Below are positions 1-8,970 of a stretch of DNA of 64,000 nt, piece after piece. The stretch lies in contig DATMAG010000065.1 in NCBI GenBank assembly GCA_035560235.1, positions 1-64,000 of the forward strand. Reading direction: 5' to 3'. The stretch comes from DASRDU01 sp035560235 (GTDB lineage: Bacteria; Acidobacteriota; Blastocatellia; RBC074). Below the pieces are notes generated by a model, which was not told the origin of the DNA, did not search any database, and was given only the letters and a program-made list of their open reading frames with translations. Made by a program: the position numbers and the translations under genes. Position 1 is the stretch's first letter; every line of letters begins with the position of its first letter.

Positions 1-19
1 CGCCGGGATCAGCCCGGCG
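1..19. terminator. GC-rich hairpin at the window edge
   Basis: Seven-base stem (1-7 with 13-19) and a five-base loop, with a short T run about 10 bases further on. It could be the terminator of a gene left of the window. The rest of 20-170 shows no convincing gene. Confidence 0.3.
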
Positions 20-170
20 CCAGAAGTTTTCCGCCCGTCCTGCCCGGCAGCGGCTGGCCGGGCCTTGCCGGTCGCGCCTGGTCGCGCATCATTTCATTTG
101 CGCGTGACCGGCTGGGATAAAGCTGCAACTGTAACTTTGCAGTCTGCTGAAACTACGAAAGGAAATTACC

Positions 171-1094
171 ATGCGACGAACGATGATTCTCTGTGCACTG
201 CTCTTACTCTGTCTGCTGACCGGTTTGGCTCCGGCGCAGCAGCAGGACTTTGCGAAGGTTGAAATCAGGGTTCAGCCGGTCGCCGGAAATGTGTACATGC
301 TGGAAGGCGCAGGCGGCAACATCGGCGTGTCGGCTGGCAGCGACGGAATCCTGATCATTGACGATCAGTTCGCGCCGCTTGCTGACAAGATTCGCGCGGC
401 GCTCAAAAGCATCAATCCCGGCCCGCTCAAATTCGTGCTCAACACGCACTGGCACGGCGATCACACCGGCGGCAACCCGGCCTTTGGCACAGAAGCGCCG
501 ATCATCGCGCACGACAATGTGCGCAGGCGGCTGACGGGCGAATTGCCGCCCGCGACGCCGAACCCGAATGCGCAGCCGATGGCAAAGGAAGGGCTGCCGG
601 TCATCACCTACGCGCAGTCGGCTTCGGTTCATTTCAATGGTGAAGAGATCAGGCTGATCCACTTTCCCAAAGGCCACACCGACGGCGATACGGTGATCTA
701 CTTCACGAAATCGAACGTCGTGCACATGGGCGACGACATGATGACGGGCCGTTTTCCCTTCGTTGATTTCAACAGCGGCGGCAGCGTCGAAGGGCTGGAA
801 CGCAACATCGGCGAAGTGATCAAAATGCTTCCGCCTGGCGTCAGAGTCATCCCCGGTCACGGCCCGCTCGCCACGCTCGACGATATAAAGGCATATCATC
901 AGGTGCTTCAGGAGACGATCGAGATCGTCCGCAAACAGATGAAGCAGAAGAAGAGTCTCGATGAGATCAAAAAGCAGGGTCTGCCCGACAAATACAAGGA
1001 CTGGGGTTCAGGCTTCATCAAAACTGACCGCTGGATCGAAACAATCTACAAGGGGCTGTCGGCAGGAAATGACAGGACAAAGTCGAAAGCCTGA
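171..1094 (+). CDS. Secreted MBL-fold metallo-hydrolase
   Basis: A 307-residue protein with a clear Sec signal peptide (about residues 1-22, ending near PAQQQ), so it acts in the periplasm or outside the cell. The metallo-beta-lactamase fold is shown by the zinc motif HWHGDH at 93-98, H169 in a KGHTDGD segment, D188 in HMGDDM and H230 in IPGHG. This is the complete two-zinc ligand set. The family includes beta-lactamases, lactonases and quinoprotein-associated hydrolases, and the substrate cannot be read from the sequence. The ATG has a GAAAGGA ribosome site about 6 bases upstream. It appears monocistronic, with a hairpin 70 bases downstream. Confidence 0.85.
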   Translation: MRRTMILCALLLLCLLTGLAPAQQQDFAKVEIRVQPVAGNVYMLEGAGGNIGVSAGSDGILIIDDQFAPLADKIRAALKSINPGPLKFVLNTHWHGDHTGGNPAFGTEAPIIAHDNVRRRLTGELPPATPNPNAQPMAKEGLPVITYAQSASVHFNGEEIRLIHFPKGHTDGDTVIYFTKSNVVHMGDDMMTGRFPFVDFNSGGSVEGLERNIGEVIKMLPPGVRVIPGHGPLATLDDIKAYHQVLQETIEIVRKQMKQKKSLDEIKKQGLPDKYKDWGSGFIKTDRWIETIYKGLSAGNDRTKSKA

Positions 1095-1160
1095 AGGGCA
1101 CAACCATCTTTCACGGCAGAAGCCACAGCAAAGGCATCTGTCAGTAAATCTGTTCAGCGA

Positions 1161-1186
1161 CGAGGCCGGACTGATGACCGGCCTCG
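1161..1186 (+). terminator. Hairpin after the MBL-fold gene
   Basis: Perfect nine-base stem (1161-1169 with 1178-1186) and eight-base loop, 67 bases after the stop codon. There is no strong T tract, so this is a probable rather than certain intrinsic terminator. Confidence 0.45.
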
Positions 1187-1255
1187 CGGGTTCTGACTTG
1201 TTCCAATCTTCCGCCGTTTGCATTACAGTGAGGTGGTTGTTGAGGTAAATGCACT

Positions 1256-3631
1256 GTGATGGCGCGGCAGATTTCCCGTTACCGGATCATCAGCAGACTC
1301 GGCGCAGGCGGCATGGGTGAAGTGTGGCTGGCTGAAGACACACAGCTTGGCCGTCCCATCGCGCTCAAGCTGCTGCCGGCGCGCTTTGCGGATGATGAGG
1401 ATCTGGTGCGCCGCTTCGAGCGGGAAGCGCGGGCGGCTTCAGCGCTCAATCATCCGAACATCCTCACTGTTTACGAAGTCGGTCAGGAAGATGGCATTCG
1501 CTTCATCGCCACTGAGTACATCGAAGGACGGACGCTGCGCCAGCGGATGAATGAAGGGCCGATCAGCCTGGGCGAAATCATCAGCATCATCACGCAGGTC
1601 GCAGCCGCGCTGACGGCTGCTGCCGCTGCCGGTCTGACTCACCGCGACCTCAAGCCCGAAAACATCATGCTGCGGCACGACGGGTACGTCAAAGTACTCG
1701 ATTTCGGCCTCGCCAAACTGACTGAAGAGCCTGTCAGCGACAGCGCTGCCATACTCAGTAATTACGAGACTGCCACCGGCATTCTGATCGGCACGCCTGT
1801 TTATATGTCGCCGGAACAGGCTCGCGGACTGAAGGTTGACGGGCGCAGTGACATCTTCAGTCTCGGCAGCGTGCTTTACGAACTGCTGACCGGTCACAAG
1901 CCCTTTGATGGCGAAACCAGCGCCGACATTGTGGCCGCGGTTTTGTACAGGGACCCGCTGCCGCTCTCTTCCCGCACGACCGAAATCATTCCGGATGAGC
2001 TTGAACGCATTCTCGGCAGGATGCTCGTGAAGGATCGCGCAGAGCGATATCAGAGCGCGCAACAGCTGCTCGACGATCTGCAGCGGCTCCGGAATCGCCT
2101 GACAGCTGAGCAGAGGATGGAACGCACGGATGAGCTGGCGACGCGGACATTCACTGAACGCGACCTCCGGGACACTTATGCGACAAGGCGGAAGCCCGGC
2201 GATGCGACACAGATCAATCCCGCGCCGAAACGCCGTCGCCGCCGCGCAATCAATTCGCTCGCCGTGCTGCCTTTTATTACAACCGGCAGCGATTCGAGCG
2301 CAGGCTATCTGAGCGACGGCCTCACTGAAAGCATCATCAACAATCTTTCGCGCCTGCCCCGCCTGCGCGTGATGGCGCGCAGCACTGTCTTTCGCTATCA
2401 GGGCCGAATGGCCGATCCGCTGGCGGTCGGACGCGAACTGAATGTGCGCGCCGTGCTGACGGGTCGCGTGATGCTCGTTGAAGATCGCATCATTGTCAGA
2501 ACCGAGCTTGTTGATGCCGACGATGGCGCACAGCTCTGGAGCGGACAGTACAGCCATCCGCTCGCTGATGTCTTCGTCATCGAAGAGGAGATCTCACGCG
2601 GGATTTCAGAACAGCTTCGCCTCAGGCTCACAGGCGAGGAGAAGAAACGCGTCGTCCGGCGTTATACCGACAACAGCGATGCCTATCAGGCTTATCTCAA
2701 GGGCCGCTTTTACTGGAATCAGCGCACGCCGCAGAGCCTGAAGAAAGCCATTGAAGCCTTCGAGCAGGCCATCGCCTTCGATCCGAATTATGCGCTCGCC
2801 TTTGCCGGACTGGCCGATGCATATTCGGTGCTGGGCATCTACAGCGCCGTGTCTCCCCGGATGGCGATGGCGCGAGCGAAGGCGATGGCGTTGCGCGCGA
2901 TTGAAATTGACGAATCGCTGGCCGAAGCGCACACGGCGCTGGCCGGCGCGCACGTCTGGTTCGAGTGGGACTGGGAGGCGGCTGAACGCGAATTCAAACG
3001 CGCCATCGAACTCAACCCGGCTTCAGCCTTTGCCCGGCACTGGTACGCTTCAGTCTATCTGACCGCGACTGAGCAGTTCGACGAAGCACTGCATCAGGAG
3101 TTGCAGGCGCGCGAACTGGAACCGCTCTCGCTCGTCATCAACACACATCTCGGCTGGATCTGCTATCATGCACGCCGCACTGACGAAGCTGTTGCGTATT
3201 ATCGTCAGGCGCTCGAACTCGAGGCGAACTTCGTCCCGGCACATTTCTATCTCGGCCTGGCGCTTGCGCAGCAGGAGCAGTTCGATGAAGCTCTCGCTGA
3301 ACTGCGCCTGGCGCTGGAGCTCTCGGGGCGCGGCGCAATGATCATCGGCGGACTCGGCTATGTCTGCGCGCGGGCGGGCAGGCGCGATGAAGCGCTGACG
3401 CTGCTCGCTGAACTGCACAGCGCCTCCTCGCAGAAATACATTGCGCCCTTCTATCCGGCGATGATCCACCTTGGTCTGGACGACCCGGATCAGACCTTTG
3501 CGTGGCTGGACAAAAGTTACGAGGAACGCTTCTGCTGGCTGGTGTGGCTCAGAACAGAGCCGATGTACGACGGCCTGCGCGCTGATCCGCGCTTTGCTGA
3601 TCTCGTGCGGCGCGTCGGGCTGGCGAACTGA
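1256..3631 (+). CDS. Ser/Thr protein kinase with TolB-like and TPR domains
   Basis: A 791-residue fusion. Residues 1-280 are a Hanks-type kinase: glycine loop GAGGMGEV near 16-23, ATP lysine K38, catalytic HRDLKPEN at 129-136, and DFG at 149-151, so it should be active. Residues about 330-470 resemble the TolB N-terminal/FlgO-like domain also found in adenylate cyclase-type regulators (SLAVLPF, YLSDGLTESI). From about 475 to the end there are several TPR units (AYLKGRFYWNQRT, FDPNYALAFAGLADAY). No membrane segment is evident, so it is probably cytoplasmic. GTG at 1256 sits 9 bases after GAGGT; ATG at 1259 is an alternative start. Such kinase-TPR fusions are common in Acidobacteriota; the signal and substrates are unknown. 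Confidence 0.88.
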   Translation: MMARQISRYRIISRLGAGGMGEVWLAEDTQLGRPIALKLLPARFADDEDLVRRFEREARAASALNHPNILTVYEVGQEDGIRFIATEYIEGRTLRQRMNEGPISLGEIISIITQVAAALTAAAAAGLTHRDLKPENIMLRHDGYVKVLDFGLAKLTEEPVSDSAAILSNYETATGILIGTPVYMSPEQARGLKVDGRSDIFSLGSVLYELLTGHKPFDGETSADIVAAVLYRDPLPLSSRTTEIIPDELERILGRMLVKDRAERYQSAQQLLDDLQRLRNRLTAEQRMERTDELATRTFTERDLRDTYATRRKPGDATQINPAPKRRRRRAINSLAVLPFITTGSDSSAGYLSDGLTESIINNLSRLPRLRVMARSTVFRYQGRMADPLAVGRELNVRAVLTGRVMLVEDRIIVRTELVDADDGAQLWSGQYSHPLADVFVIEEEISRGISEQLRLRLTGEEKKRVVRRYTDNSDAYQAYLKGRFYWNQRTPQSLKKAIEAFEQAIAFDPNYALAFAGLADAYSVLGIYSAVSPRMAMARAKAMALRAIEIDESLAEAHTALAGAHVWFEWDWEAAEREFKRAIELNPASAFARHWYASVYLTATEQFDEALHQELQARELEPLSLVINTHLGWICYHARRTDEAVAYYRQALELEANFVPAHFYLGLALAQQEQFDEALAELRLALELSGRGAMIIGGLGYVCARAGRRDEALTLLAELHSASSQKYIAPFYPAMIHLGLDDPDQTFAWLDKSYEERFCWLVWLRTEPMYDGLRADPRFADLVRRVGLAN

Positions 3632-3691
3632 AAACTTACCCTGCCTCTGACTTCCTGCTGACCGCTTCCCTGACCTCCAACAAACTTTTCC

Positions 3692-3720
3692 TTGACATCC
3701 TCTCCCGTGGTGCATACTAT
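3692..3720 (+). promoter_or_regulatory. Near-consensus sigma-70 promoter
   Basis: TTGACA at 3692-3697, a 17-base spacer and TACTAT at 3715-3720. This is the best sigma-70 match noticed in the window. Transcription would begin near 3727 and run into the Cys-rich mini-ORF (from 3782) and the hairpin at 3895-3924. Confidence 0.6.
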
Positions 3721-3781
3721 CCCGCTTTCTGAAAACGACTTTCAAAATCAGTTCAATTAAAAAGCGGAAGGTCGAAAGTCG

Positions 3782-3874
3782 GTGCTGCGGATGAAAAAAG
3801 GGAAGAAGAAAAAGAAATGCTGCAGAAGCTGGGAGGATGGCAAAGCCTGTCAGAAATGCCCGCTCTTCTGCTGA
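3782..3874 (+). CDS. Cys- and Lys-rich mini-protein or leader peptide
   Basis: A very short open frame of 30 codons from GTG 3782, or 27 from ATG 3791. It encodes a basic head (MKKGKKKKK) followed by five cysteines in the arrangement CC-x8-C-x2-CP-x2-C, ending on Cys. GGAAGG at 3766-3771 is 10 bases before the GTG, which favours that start. A near-consensus promoter lies upstream and a perfect 10-bp hairpin downstream, so the three elements form a unit of about 200 bases. The cysteine spacing suggests metal or redox binding (inference). It lies 165 bases before a TonB-dependent receptor gene, so it may be a free-standing mini-protein or a regulatory leader peptide. Confidence 0.45.
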   Translation: MLRMKKGKKKKKCCRSWEDGKACQKCPLFC

Positions 3875-3894
3875 GGTTTCTGCGCTGAAAATGC

Positions 3895-3924
3895 GAAGTC
3901 CCGGCGCGGCAACACCGGGACTTC
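3895..3924 (+). terminator. Perfect hairpin after the mini-ORF
   Basis: Ten-base perfect stem (3895-3904 with 3915-3924) and a ten-base loop, 20 bases after the mini-ORF stop and 115 bases before the TonB receptor start. There is no T tract. It may act as a terminator or attenuator between the mini-ORF and the receptor gene. Confidence 0.5.
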
Positions 3925-4039
3925 AGTGACACGACCAGCCCGGTCTGTTTCTTCAACTTTGCAGGCGGCGTGCGGGAGCTATTCTGGCACACCGCTTTCC
4001 CAGATGCATGCGTCGTTTGACGACGCGCAAGGAGGCTCC

Positions 4040-6832
4040 ATGAAATCTTTCACCACTCGCCCTGACAATCACTCTTCGTCTTCTCAACTTTCAATTCTGC
4101 TGCTGGCCGTTCCAGCCGTTCTATTGTTCATCAGTCAGGCTGTCTTCGGACAAACCGCACTGACCGGGGCCCTGCGCGGCGTGGTCACAGCGCAGGGCAA
4201 TGGCAGCGTCATTCCCGGCGCGCGCGTCATTGTCAGTAACAATGAACTGCGCTTCACCCGTGAAGCTGTCACCAGTGATGCAGGCGAATTTGTCATTCTC
4301 GGGTTGCCGCCAGGCGCGAATTATCGGGTGACAGCCAGTGCGGTCAGTTTTCGCGAACTGACCCGTCAGATTGCGGCCATCAGTTCGGGTGAGACAGCGA
4401 CAGTTGATTTTGCGCTCGAAGTCGCGCCGTTGACTGAATCAGTCAACATCATCGGTGACGCGCCGGGCATTGTTTCCAATGCTCCCGAAATCAGTCAGGT
4501 TCTGGACACGCGCCGCATTGCGGAACTGCCGTCCAACGGGCGCAGCCTCAATCGCTTCGCGCTGCTTGACCCACACGTGCGCAACACTGCCGGACTCGGC
4601 AGTGACGGTTCAGGCAGCGCGCGCCTCGCCATCAATGCGAATTCGTTCAGACACACGCATTACCGGCTCGACGGCAACAGCAACTATGAATCAGTCTTTG
4701 CCAACGCACCGCAGCAGCAGGTGTCGCTCTCGTCAGTTCAGGAGTTCAAGGTGCTGACCAATCAGTATTCGGCTGAGTTTGGCGGTTCTTCGGCAGGCAT
4801 CATCAGCACGACGACCAGAAGCGGCTCCGATGAATTTCATGGTGAAGGCTTCGCCTTTCTGCGCCCGAGCGGCATTCAGGCCAGACCGCCTGTTTCCAGT
4901 CTGCGCGTGCCCAATCAGTTGTGGCAGTTCGGTGGCGCGCTCGGCGGCCCCGTCATCAGAAACCGCGCGAACTTCTTCGTCAGCTATGAACGCTCGCTGA
5001 CTGATCGCGGGTCGTTCATTCAGTCGCCGGTGCAGAGCGTGTTCACGGGTCGGCAGCGTGATCATCTGGCGCTGGCCAGAACCGATTACCGCTTCAGCGA
5101 CACGCATTCGGTCGGGCTGCGGCTCAACGGCGCGTTCAGTCGCAACAACAACGTCGGCGATGCAGTGAGCGGATTCAATCAGCCGAGCACCGCCAAAGAC
5201 ACCACTGTGCAGAGCGCCGCCGGGCAACTGACGGATCGCAAAACCTGGGGAACGATGCTCAACGAGCTGCGCCTGAGTTACAGCAACGCCGTTCCGAGTT
5301 CCAGCCGTCCGGTCGGCGAACCGAGTGTTGTGATCGTGCGCCCGAATTACAGCACTGAAGGCAATTCGGCCTATTCGTTCGTGCGCACAAAAAATGTCCA
5401 GCTCTCGGATCAGCTGGCCTGGCAGCACGGCAGACACGAACTCAGATTCGGCGCGGAGTACCTGCGGCAGAAGATCACTGACGATTCATTCTCGCTCTAC
5501 GGCACCTATACGTTTGCGCCCGGTGCGCCGCAGCCTGGTGAAAAGCCTGTGCAGTATTCACAGACCTTTGGCCGACAACTGTTGCGTTACGGTCAGACGG
5601 CCATTGCGGGTTTTGTGCAGGACAACTGGCGCGTGACCTCGCGGCTGACGCTCAATCCGGGGCTGCGTTATGAGTTTCAGTCCCTCACTGATGAGCGAAA
5701 CAACTTTGCGCCGCGCCTCGGTTTCGCCTGGGATGTCAAAGGTAACGGCAACACTGTGATTCGCGGCGGCGGCGGTGTGTACTACGATCAGTATTACTTC
5801 TACATCGTGCGCCGCTTTTTCTTTCAGGGCATCACGTCACCGACTGTCTCGCTTACGCTGAAGCCGACTGATCCGGGTTTCCCGACCTTTCCGAATTCGC
5901 TGACCACACTGCCCGGCAGTCCTTCGTCAGCGCGGCGCGATCTGTATCTTGCGCCGGAGCGGCTGCTCAATCCGTACAGCACACAGTTTTCACTCGGCCT
6001 TCAGCAGAAGCTGCCCGGCGGGATGACGCTGACGCTTGACGGGATCAGTTCACACACTGTCCGACAGATGCGCGCCTTCGACATCAACGCGCCTGCGCCC
6101 TTCCCGCGCACTGCGCCCGGCCTCATCCGCAGCAGCAAGGATGCCGATGCGACGCGCCCGCTGAAAACTTATGCGGGCCTGGCGGTCAGAAACGTGCTGT
6201 TCATCGAAAACACCGGGATGAGCGATTACGACGCGCTCGATGTCGGGCTGGTCAAAGGCTTCGCGAAGCGCGTGCAGTTTGAGGCGCATTACATCTGGAA
6301 CAGCGCGACGACCGATTCGATGTTCTTTGGCGAACCGAACACAGGCGTGCCGAGCGACTGGGGGAATCTGCGGCTCGAACACGGCCCGAGCGATTTTCAT
6401 CAGCGGCACCGCTTCGTCGGTCACGGGCTGGTTGAACTGCCCTGGCAGACACAGGCTTCGTTCATCCTGACGCTGGCTTCGGGACTGCCGGTTGATCCGC
6501 GCACGGGCGTTGACAACAACGGCGATTCGAATCTGGTGGATCGTCCGGTCAACCCGGCGACTGGCGCGGTCTTTGCCCGCAACTCCTTCCGCACTCCGAT
6601 GCAGGCGAGTGTTGATCTCTCACTCTCAAAGCGCCTCGTTGTGCTGGAAAAGATGCGGCTCGAAATGCGCGCTGAAGCCTTCAATCTTCTCAACCACTCA
6701 AATTTCATCAGGGTCAACAGCACCTGGGGCAACGGTACGACGCCGCTCGCAACCTTTCTGGCGCCGGTGGCCGGAATCAGCAACGTTGATCCGGGGCGGC
6801 AGTTTCAGTTCGGCCTGCGCCTGACTTTCTGA
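4040..6832 (+). CDS. TonB-dependent receptor, Oar-like
   Basis: A 930-residue outer-membrane protein. The start is set by AAGGAGG at 4029-4035 just before ATG 4040; the open frame continues upstream to 3926 but without such a site. Order of parts: signal peptide to about residue 37 (FISQAVFGQ), a carboxypeptidase-regulatory-like domain at about 40-125 (GALRGVVT, GLPPGANYRV), plug domain (TRRIAELPSNGRSLNR), and a long beta-barrel ending in the terminal Phe typical of outer-membrane proteins (FGLRLTF). This layout is typical of the many TonB-type transporters of Acidobacteriota. A PepSY membrane protein follows 32 bases later, pointing to metal or siderophore uptake, but the ligand is not visible. 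Confidence 0.88.
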   Translation: MKSFTTRPDNHSSSSQLSILLLAVPAVLLFISQAVFGQTALTGALRGVVTAQGNGSVIPGARVIVSNNELRFTREAVTSDAGEFVILGLPPGANYRVTASAVSFRELTRQIAAISSGETATVDFALEVAPLTESVNIIGDAPGIVSNAPEISQVLDTRRIAELPSNGRSLNRFALLDPHVRNTAGLGSDGSGSARLAINANSFRHTHYRLDGNSNYESVFANAPQQQVSLSSVQEFKVLTNQYSAEFGGSSAGIISTTTRSGSDEFHGEGFAFLRPSGIQARPPVSSLRVPNQLWQFGGALGGPVIRNRANFFVSYERSLTDRGSFIQSPVQSVFTGRQRDHLALARTDYRFSDTHSVGLRLNGAFSRNNNVGDAVSGFNQPSTAKDTTVQSAAGQLTDRKTWGTMLNELRLSYSNAVPSSSRPVGEPSVVIVRPNYSTEGNSAYSFVRTKNVQLSDQLAWQHGRHELRFGAEYLRQKITDDSFSLYGTYTFAPGAPQPGEKPVQYSQTFGRQLLRYGQTAIAGFVQDNWRVTSRLTLNPGLRYEFQSLTDERNNFAPRLGFAWDVKGNGNTVIRGGGGVYYDQYYFYIVRRFFFQGITSPTVSLTLKPTDPGFPTFPNSLTTLPGSPSSARRDLYLAPERLLNPYSTQFSLGLQQKLPGGMTLTLDGISSHTVRQMRAFDINAPAPFPRTAPGLIRSSKDADATRPLKTYAGLAVRNVLFIENTGMSDYDALDVGLVKGFAKRVQFEAHYIWNSATTDSMFFGEPNTGVPSDWGNLRLEHGPSDFHQRHRFVGHGLVELPWQTQASFILTLASGLPVDPRTGVDNNGDSNLVDRPVNPATGAVFARNSFRTPMQASVDLSLSKRLVVLEKMRLEMRAEAFNLLNHSNFIRVNSTWGNGTTPLATFLAPVAGISNVDPGRQFQFGLRLTF

Positions 6833-6864
6833 AGCACAGGCAACTCAGCGGGGAATCATCAGGC

Positions 6865-8013
6865 ATGAAGCCGTTACGCAAAATTATCTTCTGGTGCCAT
6901 CTGCTGACTGCTGTCACGGCGGGGCTGGTTATTCTGACTATGTCAGTCACCGGCGTGCTGCTGACTTATGAGCGTCAGATCATCGCCTGGGCCGACAGGC
7001 GCGCCTGCCACGTTGTGCCTGCTGCGGGCGCAAAGCGTCTGTCAGTCGAAACGCTGCTCAATCAGGTCCGGGAGTCGCAGGCAGGGACAGCACCTGCAAT
7101 CATTACCCTGTCTGCCGACCCGGCTGCGCCGATGGCTGTCGGCCTGGCCAACGGGCGCAATGTTTTCGTCAATCCTTACACTGGCGAGGTGCTGGGCGAA
7201 GGCTCGCCCGGAGTGCGGAACTTCTTTCGCGCAGTCACGGGCTGGCATCGCTGGCTCGGCGCTGGCGGTGAGAACCGCGCGGCGGCGCGTGCCGTCACAG
7301 GCGCGTGCAATCTGGGCTTTCTGTTCATTGTCCTCAGCGGCTTTTATCTGTGGTGGCCGCGCACGCTGAAATGGTCGCAGCTCAGAAATGTTCTGTGGTT
7401 CAGACGCGGGCTGCCCGGCAAGGCGCGCGATTTCAACTGGCACAACGTGATCGGCTTCTGGTCACTCGTGCCGCTCTTCATCATCACTCTCTCCGGGGTC
7501 GTGATCTCCTACCCGTGGGCGAGCAATCTGGTCTATCGCGCAGTGGGTGAACTGCCGCCCGCGCCGCGCGCCGCGCCGGGGCAGTCGCCCGGAAACGCCG
7601 GATTTCAACTGACCGGACTCGACCGGCTGTGGGAGCGCGCAGAACAGCAGATGCCCGGCTGGCACACCATCAGTCTGCGGCTGCCGACTGCGGCTGGCGC
7701 GCCTCTGGTCTTCACGCTTGATCAGGGAAATGGCGGGCAGCCGCAGAAGCGCGCACAGCTCACGCTGAAAGCCGGAAGCGGCGAGGTCGTGAGCTGGGAG
7801 CCGTTTTCCGGCTACTCTGCCGGTCGAAAGCTCCGCACGATTCTGCGCTTCGCACACACCGGCGAAGCGGGCGGCCTGGCAGGGCAGACACTTGCCGGAC
7901 TGGCCTCAGCAGGCAGCGCATTTCTCGTCTGGACAGGGCTGGCGCTGGCGTGGCGGCGCTGCCGCGCGTGGCGGACGAGACGAGCCAAAGTGGCGGCTGG
8001 AGTGCTCGCCTGA
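6865..8013 (+). CDS. PepSY-associated transmembrane protein
   Basis: A 382-residue inner-membrane protein with about four membrane helices: near residues 12-35, 148-168, 192-215 and at the C terminus around 340-365. Conserved-looking histidines sit at helix edges (WCHLL, GWHRWL, NWHNVIG, FAHTGE). These match the PepSY-TM family, whose members include iron-siderophore reductase-like proteins that act with TonB receptors. It follows the receptor by 32 bases on the same strand, so the pair is probably one operon: receptor imports, PepSY protein reduces or releases. That role is inferred from family and context. A GGGGA ribosome site is about 11 bases before the ATG. Confidence 0.8.
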   Translation: MKPLRKIIFWCHLLTAVTAGLVILTMSVTGVLLTYERQIIAWADRRACHVVPAAGAKRLSVETLLNQVRESQAGTAPAIITLSADPAAPMAVGLANGRNVFVNPYTGEVLGEGSPGVRNFFRAVTGWHRWLGAGGENRAAARAVTGACNLGFLFIVLSGFYLWWPRTLKWSQLRNVLWFRRGLPGKARDFNWHNVIGFWSLVPLFIITLSGVVISYPWASNLVYRAVGELPPAPRAAPGQSPGNAGFQLTGLDRLWERAEQQMPGWHTISLRLPTAAGAPLVFTLDQGNGGQPQKRAQLTLKAGSGEVVSWEPFSGYSAGRKLRTILRFAHTGEAGGLAGQTLAGLASAGSAFLVWTGLALAWRRCRAWRTRRAKVAAGVLA

Positions 8014-8179
8014 TGACGGCTCATCCCGCGCCCTGAAACTGCCGAAAGAAACGCGTGAATTGAATGACTGCGCTTGCGGGCAGCGCGGCGGCAGTCAATA
8101 ATCCTTCGCCTGATGCAGACAGTACTCAACCCTGCAGGCGTGGCAGACCAGTGTCACCCCGCATCAGTGAAGGAAGAAC

Positions 8180-8782
8180 GTGAAACGAATCGGCATACTT
8201 ATTTCAGGTCGCGGCTCGAATATGGTGGCGCTTGCTGATGCGGCACGCGAAGGGAGAATTCCTGATGCTGAAATCGCGCTCGTCATCAGCAACATTGAAG
8301 CGGCGGCGGGACTCAGTCAGGCGCGCGAACGCGGCATCCCGACTGTTGTTCTTGATCATCGCGGCAAAAAGCGCGAAGAGCATGATCAGGCAATGGCCGC
8401 TGAACTCAGGCGCGCCGGAGTTGACCTGATCTGCCTGGCCGGTTACATGCGCCTGCTCTCCTCGTGGTTCATTCGTGAATTCGAGAACCGCATCCTGAAC
8501 ATTCACCCTTCACTGCTTCCCGCCTTTCCCGGCCTTGAAGCGCAGCGACAGGCGCTTGAATACGGCGTCAGGTACAGCGGCTGCACGGTTCACTTTGTGG
8601 ATGAGCAGCTCGATCACGGCGCGATCATCAAACAGGCCGTTGTGCCGGTGCTCCCCGAAGATACAGTCGAAACGCTCTCGGCCCGCATTCTGGCTGAAGA
8701 ACATCGCATCTATGCCGAGGCTGCTGCCTTCGTTCTCGGCGGACGATTTCGCTTCGAAGGTCGCCGGGTGATTGAAACTTAG
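8180..8782 (+). CDS. purN: Phosphoribosylglycinamide formyltransferase PurN
   Basis: A 200-residue cytoplasmic enzyme of de novo purine synthesis that transfers a formyl group from 10-formyl-tetrahydrofolate to GAR. Diagnostic features are LISGRGSNM near the N terminus (phosphate loop), the catalytic Asn-x-His in LNIHPSLLPAFPG (N107, H109), and the catalytic Asp in DEQLDHGAII (D145). Length is normal for the family. The start is GTG at 8180, preceded by AAGGAAG at 8170-8176. No other purine gene lies next to it. Confidence 0.93.
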   Translation: MKRIGILISGRGSNMVALADAAREGRIPDAEIALVISNIEAAAGLSQARERGIPTVVLDHRGKKREEHDQAMAAELRRAGVDLICLAGYMRLLSSWFIREFENRILNIHPSLLPAFPGLEAQRQALEYGVRYSGCTVHFVDEQLDHGAIIKQAVVPVLPEDTVETLSARILAEEHRIYAEAAAFVLGGRFRFEGRRVIET

Positions 8783-8792
8783 CAGCAACACC

Positions 8793-8870
8793 GGGCGTGC
8801 GAGCGTCCGGCTCGCTGGTCTTTTGCGAAAAGCCTCTCACGACTTCAGCGAGCCGGACGCTCGCACGCCC
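8793..8870. repeat. 25-bp perfect inverted repeat
   Basis: Arms at 8793-8817 and 8846-8870 are perfect complements over 25 bases, with a 28-base loop. Each arm carries GCGAGCGTCCGGCTCGC, itself partly palindromic. It lies 10 bases after purN and could serve as a terminator. The GCGAGCGT head recurs in the repeat at 60961-61015, so this looks like a dispersed family rather than a one-off terminator. Confidence 0.8.
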
Positions 8871-8970
8871 AGGCTTTGTGACGCTCAGCGGCTGTGGCAG
8901 AATATCAGGCGGCCAGTCAAGCGAATAACAGACGCTCCCTTTTGCGTTACCAGCGGAAGAATTGAGAGGT

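Noticed and set aside
204..899. Long minus-strand open frame opposite the MBL gene
   Set aside because: Arg/Val/Asp-rich shadow of a clearly coding plus-strand gene with an intact zinc motif.
3926..4039. Upstream start of the TonB receptor
   Set aside because: A strong AAGGAGG site precedes ATG 4040 and a normal signal peptide follows; the extension would bury the signal sequence.
8793..8870. CRISPR-like repeat array
   Set aside because: Only one inverted pair with no regular spacers; it is a single palindromic element.
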